64,000 bases of DNA. It comes from Mycolicibacter heraklionensis (GTDB lineage Bacteria; Actinomycetota; Actinomycetes; Mycobacteriales; Mycobacteriaceae). Both the position numbers and the translations under genes were made by a program. Where the stretch lies: positions 4,406,880 to 4,470,879 of the forward strand of contig NZ_CP080997.1 of the NCBI RefSeq assembly GCF_019645815.1, given 5' to 3'. Shown here piece by piece: positions 8,673-16,116 of the stretch (its first letter is position 1; every line of letters starts with the position of its first letter). The notes beneath the pieces were generated by a model, which was not told the origin of the DNA, did no database searches, and saw nothing but the letters and a program-made list of their open reading frames with translations.

Positions 8673-9544
8673 CCGGAGCCGGGCCAGCCGGCGGCGTTCA
8701 TTGCGTCCTCTACGCGGGCGATCAGCGTCGCCTTCCGGTAGCGGAGCAGCTCGGCACTGACCCGGATGATCACCCAGCCCAGGTCAGCCAGCACCACCTG
8801 CCGGTCGATGTCGCGCTGGCGCTGCTTGGGGTCGGTCCAGTGCTGGGGGCCGTCGTATTCGACGCCGACGTGCAATTCCCGATATCCCATGTCGACCCGC
8901 GCCACGAACCCGTCGTATTCGTCGTACACCACGATCTGGGTCTCCGGGCGCGGCAGGCCCGCGTCGATGAGCGCCACCCGGGTACGACTCTCCTGGTGAG
9001 ATTCCGCGCTGGCGTCGACCAGCGGCAGGATTCGTCGCAGCCGATTCAAGCCCCGCACTCCCGGATGCGCGGTGATGACGGCCTCGACGTCGGCTATCCC
9101 AATACCGGTCGCGTTGGCCAGTGCGTCGACGCGCGCAACGGCGAGCACCCTCGACGGCGTTCGCCGCCCGATGTCGAAGGCGGTCCGCGCAGGAGCGGTG
9201 ACCCTAATCCCGTCGACGGTCGTCATCTCACTGGCTTTCAGGGTGTCGGTGTGCACGACCAGCTTGGGCGGCGGCCTGCGATTGTCGTGCACCAGTTCCG
9301 CGTCGAGTTCAGGGCTCACCCACTTCGACCCCAGCAGCGCTGCGGCCGAATTACCCGCGACGATCCCCCGCCGCCGCGACCACAGCCAGGCCGCACGTGC
9401 CCGCTGCGCCGCATCCAGCTCGATACCCCACGGCACGAAGACGCCTGGGTAGACCGTCGCGTAGAGGGTGCGCATCGCCCGCTCGGAAATCACCCTGTCG
9501 GCTAACGCCTCGGCCCCCAGGAACGGCCAGTCCAGTTCGTCCAT
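8627..9544 (-). CDS. AbiEi-like / DUF559 (PD-(D/E)XK endonuclease-fold) protein
   Basis: 305 residues. The N-terminal third resembles the AbiEi-type winged-helix proteins common in actinobacteria (VYPGVFVPWGIELDAAQRAR, then AGNSAAALLG). The C-terminal part has the DUF559/Vsr-like nuclease core: VDMGYRELHVGVEYDGPQHW followed by DRQVVLADLGWVIIRVSAEL. Function is unknown; a standalone toxin-antitoxin role is not supported because no partner gene is adjacent. Two palindromic repeats flank the gene, one forming its 3' end, which may mark a mobile or recently inserted segment. In M. tuberculosis this slot holds Rv3555c; I did not establish orthology. No clear ribosome site precedes the ATG. Confidence 0.75.
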   Translation of the reverse strand: MDELDWPFLGAEALADRVISERAMRTLYATVYPGVFVPWGIELDAAQRARAAWLWSRRRGIVAGNSAAALLGSKWVSPELDAELVHDNRRPPPKLVVHTDTLKASEMTTVDGIRVTAPARTAFDIGRRTPSRVLAVARVDALANATGIGIADVEAVITAHPGVRGLNRLRRILPLVDASAESHQESRTRVALIDAGLPRPETQIVVYDEYDGFVARVDMGYRELHVGVEYDGPQHWTDPKQRQRDIDRQVVLADLGWVIIRVSAELLRYRKATLIARVEDAMNAAGWPGSGVSVEYTTLPRCVAS

Positions 9545-9598
9545 GGCCGAAGCGTGCTACCAAAGGCCGAAACGTGCGGACGCCCGTCCACAGCCCAC

Positions 9599-9654
9599 CG
9601 AGTGTGAATCTCACGACGCGACACGCCGTGGCGGCGTCGGGAGATTCACACTCG
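9599..9654. repeat. Palindromic intergenic repeat, copy 2
   Basis: 56 bp with 21-bp arms differing at one position: CGAGTGTGAATCTCACGACGC on the left, CGAGTGTGAATCTCCCGACGC as the reverse complement of the right. It sits between the starts of the endonuclease-like gene and the end of the VOC gene and shares most bases with the copies at 8613 and 31037. Confidence 0.8.
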
Positions 9655-9664
9655 GCGGCGAAGG

Positions 9665-10054
9665 CTACGCCTCGACCACCATCAGGGTGTGCCCGGTCGG
9701 GTCACGAAGCCAGAACATCGGGGGAACGGGTTCGCCCATCCGGGACACCTGCTCGTCCACATCGACCCCGAGTTCGCGTATCGCGGCGTGCGTGGCGTCG
9801 ATGTCGTCGGTGCTCAGCGTGATACCGGTGACGGTCGGTTCGATCGGACCGCTCTCCGGCGGCGGCGGAGCCAGCGCGATGCCGGTCGTCCCCTGGGGCG
9901 GATAGACCTCGATCCACCGGTAGCCGCCACCGAACTCTTCGTCGGTGCGTTTCTCGAAGCCCAGCGACTCGTAGAACGCAACGGCTTTGTCCTGTTCAAC
10001 GGTCGGCACACACACGAGGTTGATCGTCTTCAGCCCGGTCTTGGCGGTGCTCAT
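9665..10054 (-). CDS. VOC (glyoxalase/bleomycin-resistance/dioxygenase) superfamily protein
   Basis: 129 residues, a single VOC module: TINLVCVPTVEQDKAVAFYE, LGFEKRTDEEFGGGYRWIEV, and the closing segment PPMFWLRDPTGHTLMVVEA. Small proteins of this type bind a metal or a small electrophile; substrate unknown. AGAAGGAG lies upstream, with two adjacent ATGs at 10057 and 10054; spacing favours 10054. The DUF899 gene lies upstream on the same strand (34 bp), so both may share the TetR-controlled promoter. Confidence 0.8.
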   Translation of the reverse strand: MSTAKTGLKTINLVCVPTVEQDKAVAFYESLGFEKRTDEEFGGGYRWIEVYPPQGTTGIALAPPPPESGPIEPTVTGITLSTDDIDATHAAIRELGVDVDEQVSRMGEPVPPMFWLRDPTGHTLMVVEA

Positions 10055-10088
10055 CATGCTCCTTCTAGGTTGGGAACGGTTGGGGACA

Positions 10089-10796
10089 CTACGAATTGAC
10101 GCCGTAGAGCTGGGCGATCTCCGGCGAGCTCGCCCAGCGGCTGTAGGTGGGACTCTGCGGCCAGCCCTCGGGCGAGTCTTGCCACTCTTCCTGGCGCCCA
10201 TAGGGCAGCACATCCAGCAACGGGAATATGTGGCTGAGCTGTTCGACCCCGCGGTGGTTGGTGTACCAGGTGCGGAACACCGCATCACCCTGGCGCAAAA
10301 AGACATTCACCGCGAACTGACCGCCTGGCGGTACGCCGACATCGGCTCCGAACGAGCTGTTGGCCGTGCTGTACCAGGCCATCTGGTTGCCGACCCGCCG
10401 CTTGTACGCGATCGCTTCGTCGATGGGGCCCTGCGTGACGATCACGAACCGTGCGTCGTAGGCGTCAAGAAAGTCGAGTCGGGTGAACTGCGAGGTGTAG
10501 CCGGTACACCCTGGGCACTGCCATTCCTGGCCCGGCGACCACATGTGGTGGTAGACGATCAGTTGACTTGCGCCCTCGAACACCTCGGACAGGCGCACCG
10601 GCCCGCTCTCGCCTTCGAGCAGATAGTCGTCTATGACAACCATCGGCAGGCGGCGGCGCTGTGCGGCGATCGCGTCGAGTTCGCGGGTGGCGGCCTTCTC
10701 CCGGGCGCGCAACGTGTCGATTTCCCGCTGCCAGGTCTGGTTATCCACCACCGGCGGCGCCTTGAAATCCGTCTTCACGAAAACCCCCATTGTCAT
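10089..10796 (-). CDS. DUF899 thioredoxin-like family protein
   Basis: About 235 residues with the DUF899 pattern: a PPVVDNQTWQREIDTLRARE N-terminal helix with EKAATRELDAIAAQRRRLPM, then a thioredoxin-like core with WSPGQEWQCPGCTGYTS, whose CPGC resembles a thiol redox pair. Function of the family is not established. The start at 10796 (or ATG 10790) is preferred, because an upstream GTG at 10835 lies at the end of a 39-bp inverted repeat that looks like the operator for the divergent TetR gene. Probably self-contained regulation by that TetR, with the VOC gene downstream. Confidence 0.8.
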   Translation of the reverse strand: MTMGVFVKTDFKAPPVVDNQTWQREIDTLRAREKAATRELDAIAAQRRRLPMVVIDDYLLEGESGPVRLSEVFEGASQLIVYHHMWSPGQEWQCPGCTGYTSQFTRLDFLDAYDARFVIVTQGPIDEAIAYKRRVGNQMAWYSTANSSFGADVGVPPGGQFAVNVFLRQGDAVFRTWYTNHRGVEQLSHIFPLLDVLPYGRQEEWQDSPEGWPQSPTYSRWASSPEIAQLYGVNS

Positions 10797-10835
10797 GTGT
10801 ACGGCGTCCACATTGGCTATGTTCACACCGTACAC
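10797..10835. promoter_or_regulatory. Inverted-repeat operator between DUF899 and TetR genes
   Basis: A 39-bp imperfect palindrome: perfect 8-bp outer arms GTGTACGG / CCGTACAC and continuing partial symmetry inward (GT..ACAT on both strands). It lies in the 64-bp divergent gap, 25 bp before the TetR start and abutting the DUF899 start. The length suggests two TetR dimers. Assignment to the adjacent TetR is inference from position. Confidence 0.6.
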
Positions 10836-10860
10836 TTGGACCCGAGGGGGCTGTCAAGAG

Positions 10861-11466
10861 GTGGCTGGGACAAGGACCGGTTATCACCATGGCGACCTGG
10901 GCGCGGCGCTGATCGACGCCGGCCTGCAGCTGACCCGACTCGGCGGTCCGGAGGCGCTGACGGTCCGGGAGGCGACCCGGCGCGTCGGGGTGTCCCCGAA
11001 CGCCGCATACCGTCATTTCGCCGACCGCGAGGCACTGTTGCGGGCGGTCGCGATCGCCATCGGAGACCGGATGGCCGCACGCATGCTCCCATCGGCGAGC
11101 CGACGCGGCACCGCGGCGAACCGGGCACGCAATCAGCTCCGGTCCGTCGGGCTCGGCTACATCGGATTCGCGTTGGACGAGCCGGGCTGGTTCACCGTGG
11201 CCTTCTTCGGCTCCGGGGTCACCTCGGTGGACGACGACGGGCCCCCGCCGCCGTTTCGCGCACTGGTCGATGCACTCGATGCGATGGTGGACGCCGGTGT
11301 GCTGAAACCGAGTCGGCGCGCCGGCGCGGAGTGGCCGTGCTGGTCGGCCGTGCACGGATTCGCCGAACTGGCCCTGCGCGGACCGCTACGCGGCGTCCCG
11401 CGTTCCGATCTGGATGCACTGGCGCAACGAACGGTCGACGACATCATCGCCGGGTTGGTGGGTTGA
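10861..11466 (+). CDS. TetR-family repressor divergent from DUF899 gene
   Basis: 201 residues. N-terminal helix-turn-helix typical of the YHHGDL group of TetR proteins (TGYHHGDLGAALIDAGLQL, then REATRRVGVSPNAAYRHFAD). The C-terminal ligand domain is less conserved (DEPGWFTVAFFGSG). GTG 10861 is chosen: GAGGGGG lies ten bases upstream and the operator-like palindrome ends 25 bp before. Probably represses the divergent DUF899-VOC pair and itself; inducer unknown. Its last 18 codons are echoed by a degenerate copy at 15071-15127 beyond the PGRS gene. Confidence 0.85.
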   Translation: MAGTRTGYHHGDLGAALIDAGLQLTRLGGPEALTVREATRRVGVSPNAAYRHFADREALLRAVAIAIGDRMAARMLPSASRRGTAANRARNQLRSVGLGYIGFALDEPGWFTVAFFGSGVTSVDDDGPPPPFRALVDALDAMVDAGVLKPSRRAGAEWPCWSAVHGFAELALRGPLRGVPRSDLDALAQRTVDDIIAGLVG

Positions 11467-11556
11467 GCCGCTGGGTCGGCTGCCCAACTCCGTCGTCCGC
11501 GCACGACGAGAGCCCGCTACCCAACCGCAGCGCAACCAGGGGACAGGCGACTTCAA

Positions 11557-11570
11557 GGGACCAAGGTCCC
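11557..11570. promoter_or_regulatory. DosR-box-like palindrome upstream of the PGRS gene
   Basis: GGGACCAAGGTCCC is a perfect 6+2+6 palindrome. It differs from the DosR core GGGACTWWAGTCCC at the two symmetric inner positions only. It lies 148 bp before the PGRS start, in the only sizeable gap upstream of that gene (11467-11717). Confidence 0.4.
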
Positions 11571-11717
11571 GATTTTTTGCCGTAGTCGAAGCAAAACGTT
11601 GACCGGAGGCCAAAACCTATTCTTTAATTTCGACTATGGACGACTGAGATGAACTCAGCATCCTCTAACCGAACTTTAGTGCGTCCCGGGGCACATCTCG
11701 TTCGAGGAGGTCGGCAG

Positions 11718-14700
11718 GTGTTTGGAAACGTCGTCGTGGGGGGCACTCGCGGAAAACACAAGGCCGGGGCGCTGCGGCGGATCGCCGCCGTGATCGGTGC
11801 GGCGGCGGCGTTCGCCGGGTTCGGGATGAGCCCGTTGGCCACCGCACCGCCAGCGCACGCCGATGTGCTCGATGTGCTCATCGATCCACCAATCGACCCG
11901 ATCTCCGCGGTGATCAGCGGGGCGGCCGACCCGGTGACGGTGTTTGACCCGGCGGCGTGGGAGGACTTCTTCCACCAGCTCGCCGGTCTCGACGTGGCTG
12001 GCGCCGGCTCGGCGGTGGCTTTGCCGGGAGACGACTGGTTCGACCAGCTGATCTACACCCCGTTGCACACCGCGATCGAGGACTGGATCAACAGCCCGCT
12101 AGGCCTGCAGGTCAGCGGCTTGATCAACCAGGTGTCCGGGCTGTATCTGATCGGTGACGGCGCGGCGGGCACGGCAGACCATGTCGACGGCGGCAACGCC
12201 GGGCTGTTGCTCGGCGACGGCGGCGACGGGTACGGCTCGACCGGCTCGGGCGGCAATGCCGGCTGGTTGTTCGGTGACGGCGGCAGTGCCGGCAGTGCCG
12301 CCGCCGATGAGAACGTCTTCCCGCTGGCAGGTGGCGCGGACCCGGCCCCAGTCAATGGAACGCCCGGCCAGGGCGGCAACGCCGGGTTCTTGTTCGGCAA
12401 CGGCGGCAACGGCACCACCGGTGGAGCCGGCCAATTCGGCGGCAACGGTGGCGCGGGCGGCAACGGGGGCAACGGCGGCGTCCTGTGGGGCAATGGCGGT
12501 GACGGCGGGGCTGGCGGAGCCGGCGGGGCCGGTACCGCGACCCATACCGCCGGCGGAACCGGCGGGGCGGGCGGAACCGGCGGCAGCGGCGGGCTTCTGT
12601 TCAGCAGCGGCGGCGCAGGTGGCGCCGGCGGGATCGGTGGTGCTGGGTATGACGCGGGCACTGCGCTGGCCGGCCAGGACGGTGCCGCCGGCGGAACTGG
12701 CGGCACCGGCGGCGTCGGCGGCAACGGCGGAGCGGGTGGCCTGCTGTTCGGCGGCGCCGGTTCCGGTGGAATTGGTGGCGCCGGTGGTGAGGGTGGCACC
12801 GGCGGCGCCGGCGGTAACGGTGTGGATGCGGTATTGGCCGGCAACACCGGCGGGGCCGGGGGCAACGGCGGAAACGGTGGTGTCGGTGGGCACGGCGGTG
12901 TCGGCGGCAACGCCGGCGCGGCAGGACTTGGTGGCACCGCAGGCAGCAGCGGCAGCGGCGGAGCCGGCGGAACCGGCGGCAACGCCGGCACTCCCGGTGA
13001 CGGCGGGGCCGGCGGCGCCGGCAACGCGGCTAATCCCAACGGAGGCAATGGCGGCCACGGCGGCGACCCAGGCGCGGTGGGCCAGGGCGGTGCTGGTGGC
13101 GCGGCCGGCTCCGGCTCGGGCGGGCACGCGGGTGCCGGCGGCGGCAACGGCGCCGCGGTGAGCGGGGCAGCCGGCAACGGCGGTACCGGTGGAGCCGGGT
13201 TCAGCCCCACCGCCGACGGCGCTAACGGCGGGACCGGCGGAAACGGCGGCGCCGGCGGAGCGCTGGGCAACGGCGGCAACGGCGGCGTCGGCGGCAACGG
13301 CGCGACCGGGGTTAACAGTGTCGGCGGGTCCGGCGGCAAGGGTGGCGACGGCGGGGCCGGCGGATCCCAGGCCGGCAACGGTGGCACCGGCGGGCGCGGC
13401 GGCAACGGCGGTACGGGTGCTGCCGGCACGGCGGGCAGCACCGGCAACACTGGTGTCGCCGGAGTCAACGGCGGCAACGGCCAGGACGGCGGCACCGGTG
13501 GTAACGGCTTTGCCGGCGGCAACGGCGGCAACGGCGGCAACGCCGGCACTGCCGCCCACGGCACCGCCGGGATCAACGGTTCCGGTGGCACCGGCGGCAA
13601 CGGTGGTGCCGCCGGAAACGGCGGCGACGGCGGTAACGGTGCGGACGGCGTCTGGGGCAAGATCGCCTCCAACGGCTTGGACGGTGCCGGCGGTGCCGGC
13701 GGCAATGCCGGCAGTGGCGGGTCCGCCGGCGCCGGCGGCGCTGGCGGTGCGGCCGGCACTGGCGGCACCGGGGGCACCGCGGGTAGCGGCGGCGCCGTGG
13801 GCGGCGCTGCCAGCGGCGCTGCCAGCGGCGCGGCCCACGGTGGCAACGGCGGCAACGGGGCGAACGGGAACGCCGGCCATATCAACGGCGGCTACGGCGG
13901 CAACGGCGGCTCCGCGACCTCAGCGGGAACCGGGAACATCACCGGCGGCACCGGCGGCAACGGCGGCGTCGCGTTCACCGGCGGCAACGGCGGGTGGGGT
14001 GGGCGCGGCGGCGACGCGACCATCACCAACAGCGCCTCGACCGGCACCGCCACCGGCGGCAACGGTGGGGTTGGCGCGACCGGAGTCGGCGGTGGGCAGG
14101 GCGGCAACGGCGGCAACGCCTACACCTACGGAACCGGCAACGTGGTCGCCGGCAACGGCGGCGATGGTGGTGCCGGCAGCACCAACGGCGCCGGCGGAGG
14201 CAACGGCGGCAACGCGACCACTAACAACGCCGCCAACCTGCACGCCGCGGTCGGCGGGAACGGTGGTAACGGCGGCAACGGCGGCTTGGGCGGTGGCTTC
14301 GGCGGAGACGGCGGCACGGGCTGGGTCCAAGGCGGCAACGCCGTTGCCACCGGCGGTCACGGCGGAACCGGCGGCAACGGCGCCGGCGGCAGCGGTGTCG
14401 GCGACATCGGCAGCGGTGGCCTCGGCGGCAGCGGCGGCGAGGCGTACAACGGCGGCTCTGGCGACGCCGTGGGTGGTGCCGCCGGCCTCGGCGGCCACGG
14501 CGGCGGTACGGGCGTCAATGGCGGCCGCGACGGCACCGGCGGCAACGGCGGTTCGGCGACCATCACTGCGAACGGAACCGGAAACGCCATCGGCGGCGAC
14601 GGGGCAGCCGGCACCGGCGGCAGCAGCACCAACTGGGCCGGCAACGGTGGCAAGGGCGGCAACGCGACCATCAACAACAGCGCCTCGCACGCTGACGCGA

Positions 14701-14969
14701 CCGCCGGAAAGGGCGGAGCCGGCGCCTCCGGCTACCTCGGCGGCAACGGCGGCGCCGGCGGTTCGGCGAATAGCGCCGGCACCGGCAATGCCACCGGCGG
14801 GGACGGCGGCAAGGGCGGCAACGGAACCAACGAAGGCGCCGGCAACGGCGGCAATGGCGGCAGCGCCGTGACCAACGCTCCGGGCACCGCGAAGGGCGGT
14901 ACCGGCGGAGGCGGCGGTACCGGGCACCCCAACGGTTCATCGGGCTCCAACGGCAGCCACACCCCGTAG
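11718..14969 (+). CDS. PGRS-type glycine-rich exported protein without PE domain
   Basis: 1083 residues. The first ~48 form a Sec signal peptide (RRIAAVIGAAAAFAGFGM, cleavage after AHA). A ~100-residue non-repetitive segment with DDWFDQLIYTPLHTAIEDWI follows, then about 900 residues of Gly-Gly-Asn/Ala repeats (GGxGGx), likely a polyglycine-II or beta-roll stalk. In the last third longer units recur, with ATI/NxAS segments (GGDATITNSAS, GGNATINNSAS). No PE domain precedes the repeats, so export should be by Sec, not the ESX/PE route. The GTG at 11718 is chosen because GAGGAGG stands seven bases upstream; the ATG at 11649 has none. Likely cell-surface protein; role unknown. Confidence 0.8.
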   Translation: MFGNVVVGGTRGKHKAGALRRIAAVIGAAAAFAGFGMSPLATAPPAHADVLDVLIDPPIDPISAVISGAADPVTVFDPAAWEDFFHQLAGLDVAGAGSAVALPGDDWFDQLIYTPLHTAIEDWINSPLGLQVSGLINQVSGLYLIGDGAAGTADHVDGGNAGLLLGDGGDGYGSTGSGGNAGWLFGDGGSAGSAAADENVFPLAGGADPAPVNGTPGQGGNAGFLFGNGGNGTTGGAGQFGGNGGAGGNGGNGGVLWGNGGDGGAGGAGGAGTATHTAGGTGGAGGTGGSGGLLFSSGGAGGAGGIGGAGYDAGTALAGQDGAAGGTGGTGGVGGNGGAGGLLFGGAGSGGIGGAGGEGGTGGAGGNGVDAVLAGNTGGAGGNGGNGGVGGHGGVGGNAGAAGLGGTAGSSGSGGAGGTGGNAGTPGDGGAGGAGNAANPNGGNGGHGGDPGAVGQGGAGGAAGSGSGGHAGAGGGNGAAVSGAAGNGGTGGAGFSPTADGANGGTGGNGGAGGALGNGGNGGVGGNGATGVNSVGGSGGKGGDGGAGGSQAGNGGTGGRGGNGGTGAAGTAGSTGNTGVAGVNGGNGQDGGTGGNGFAGGNGGNGGNAGTAAHGTAGINGSGGTGGNGGAAGNGGDGGNGADGVWGKIASNGLDGAGGAGGNAGSGGSAGAGGAGGAAGTGGTGGTAGSGGAVGGAASGAASGAAHGGNGGNGANGNAGHINGGYGGNGGSATSAGTGNITGGTGGNGGVAFTGGNGGWGGRGGDATITNSASTGTATGGNGGVGATGVGGGQGGNGGNAYTYGTGNVVAGNGGDGGAGSTNGAGGGNGGNATTNNAANLHAAVGGNGGNGGNGGLGGGFGGDGGTGWVQGGNAVATGGHGGTGGNGAGGSGVGDIGSGGLGGSGGEAYNGGSGDAVGGAAGLGGHGGGTGVNGGRDGTGGNGGSATITANGTGNAIGGDGAAGTGGSSTNWAGNGGKGGNATINNSASHADATAGKGGAGASGYLGGNGGAGGSANSAGTGNATGGDGGKGGNGTNEGAGNGGNGGSAVTNAPGTAKGGTGGGGGTGHPNGSSGSNGSHTP

Positions 14970-15286
14970 CGACCGCAACCGGTTCACCGAGCGCGGAGCC
15001 AGACCCGCCGCGTGATCAGCTAGGCGCGGATTCCGTTGCGCTGCAACCGAACCGGCGCGCCAACGCTGTCCTGGACGCGCTGACGCAACGTGCGGTCGGC
15101 GGCGTCATCGCCGGGCGCGTGCGTTAAAGCCGTCACCCCGCTGCCTTCGTGCGCGGACGACAAAGCCCTGCCACTAGTTGGGCGGCCGACGACAAAGCCA
15201 ACCGGGATACCCGCTGGCTAACGTGCCTGCCACAGCCAAGAAAACCCAACTACTCCAGTCCGCTTTGCGGAGGAAATGAGCACGCC
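14970..15286. other. 317-bp gap after the PGRS gene
   Basis: No complete gene is visible. It contains the TetR-like 3' remnant described separately (15071-15127) and, at 15269-15275, a GGAGGAA ribosome site for the small ORF that follows. No clear terminator hairpin was identified. Confidence 0.6.
15071..15127 (+). pseudogene. Degenerate copy of a TetR 3' end
   Basis: Translation reads LDALTQRAVGGVIAGRVR then TAA, against LDALAQRTVDDIIAGLVG then TGA at the end of the TetR gene at 10861-11466. The DNA is similar over about 50 bases including CGCAACG and GTCATCGCCGGG/ATCATCGCCGGG. There is no matching N-terminal TetR sequence here, so this is a remnant. Confidence 0.45.
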
Positions 15287-15493
15287 GTGAGTAACCTCAT
15301 CAGCGCCTACGCGACCATCATTGCATTCGTCCTTGCGACCCTGATTCCGCTGTGGATCCCGGTGGGCGTCACGGTCGCACCCGCAATCGCCAAGTGGATT
15401 CGGAAGCTCCGCAGAACCGCGACGGTACCGACGTCCAGTTCAGCTGGCTTGGGCAGGCAGATGGATCCCGTTGGTCACCGTGATCACGAATGA
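15287..15493 (+). CDS. Small single-span membrane protein (hypothetical)
   Basis: 68 codons from GTG 15287, preceded by GGAGGAA eleven bases upstream. The translation has one clear hydrophobic span (YATIIAFVLATLIPLWIPVGV), then a basic segment (KWIRKLRRTAT). The last 54 bp overlap the 3' end of the convergent TetR gene. No family recognised. It could be spurious, but ribosome site plus transmembrane pattern argue for a real small gene. Confidence 0.4.
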   Translation: MSNLISAYATIIAFVLATLIPLWIPVGVTVAPAIAKWIRKLRRTATVPTSSSAGLGRQMDPVGHRDHE

Positions 15494-16105
15494 GGTGAGG
15501 TCCCGCGTGAGGTCGTCCATCGATCGCGGTGGGTCGACCTGGTGCAGGAAATCGGCAATGATCTCGAAGAGCCCCCCGACGGTGGCTACCGCCATCGCCC
15601 GGTAGTCGACGACCTCACCGGCTAGGGCCTTGCTGCGCCAGAACGACTCGATGAAGTCCGCGGCCCACCGACGATTCGCCCGCCGTTGCGCCTCGACCCG
15701 CGGCGAGATTCCGGTGCTTTCCCGGAACGCGACGACTGCCACCCGGGGGTCGACGACCAGCTCATAGGCGAACACCGTCAGCACCCGGCGCACCGTCGCC
15801 TCTTCGGTCTCATCGGGAGCGCCGTGGAGCAACTCCTCCTCGACCTTTGCCTCGATCCGATCGCCGATCTCGTTCATCAGCGCCAGGTAACAGTCTTCCT
15901 TGCTGTCGAACAGCTCGTAGAACGCCTTGTTGCCGACGTAGGCGGTTTGGCAGATCTGCTCGATCGAGGTGTTGGCGTAACCGTCTCGGGCAAACAATTC
16001 GAACGCTGCGGTCAGGAGTTGCTGACGCCGCTGAGCGCGGCGCTGGTCAGCGTCGAGCCCGCGAATCCGGCGCCCCCCCGGTGCCGTCGGAGTCGGTGTT
16101 TCCAT
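15440..16105 (-). CDS. TetR-family regulator downstream of fadA6
   Basis: 221 residues: N-terminal HTH (RRQQLLTAAFELFARDGYAN, then SIEQICQTAYVGNKAFYELF), C-terminal ligand domain of the TetR type. It starts 11 bp after the fadA6 stop on the same strand, so it may be read through from the KstR2 operon. It may also have its own promoter, since TAAAAT overlaps the fadA6 stop codon eight bases before the ATG. Target and ligand unknown. No counterpart recalled at this place in M. tuberculosis. Confidence 0.82.
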   Translation of the reverse strand: METPTPTAPGGRRIRGLDADQRRAQRRQQLLTAAFELFARDGYANTSIEQICQTAYVGNKAFYELFDSKEDCYLALMNEIGDRIEAKVEEELLHGAPDETEEATVRRVLTVFAYELVVDPRVAVVAFRESTGISPRVEAQRRANRRWAADFIESFWRSKALAGEVVDYRAMAVATVGGLFEIIADFLHQVDPPRSMDDLTRDLTSFVITVTNGIHLPAQAS

Positions 16106-16116
16106 AAAGTCCGATT

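Noticed and set aside
11649..11717. ATG start for the PGRS protein
   Set aside because: No ribosome site and an unusually long signal-peptide leader; GTG 11718 has GAGGAGG at ideal spacing.
12053..13885. Long proline- or alanine-rich open frames antisense and out of frame to the PGRS gene, including one of about 610 codons
   Set aside because: They mirror the GGC/GGN repeat: open frames are expected on both strands of such sequence. They lack ribosome sites and known domains.
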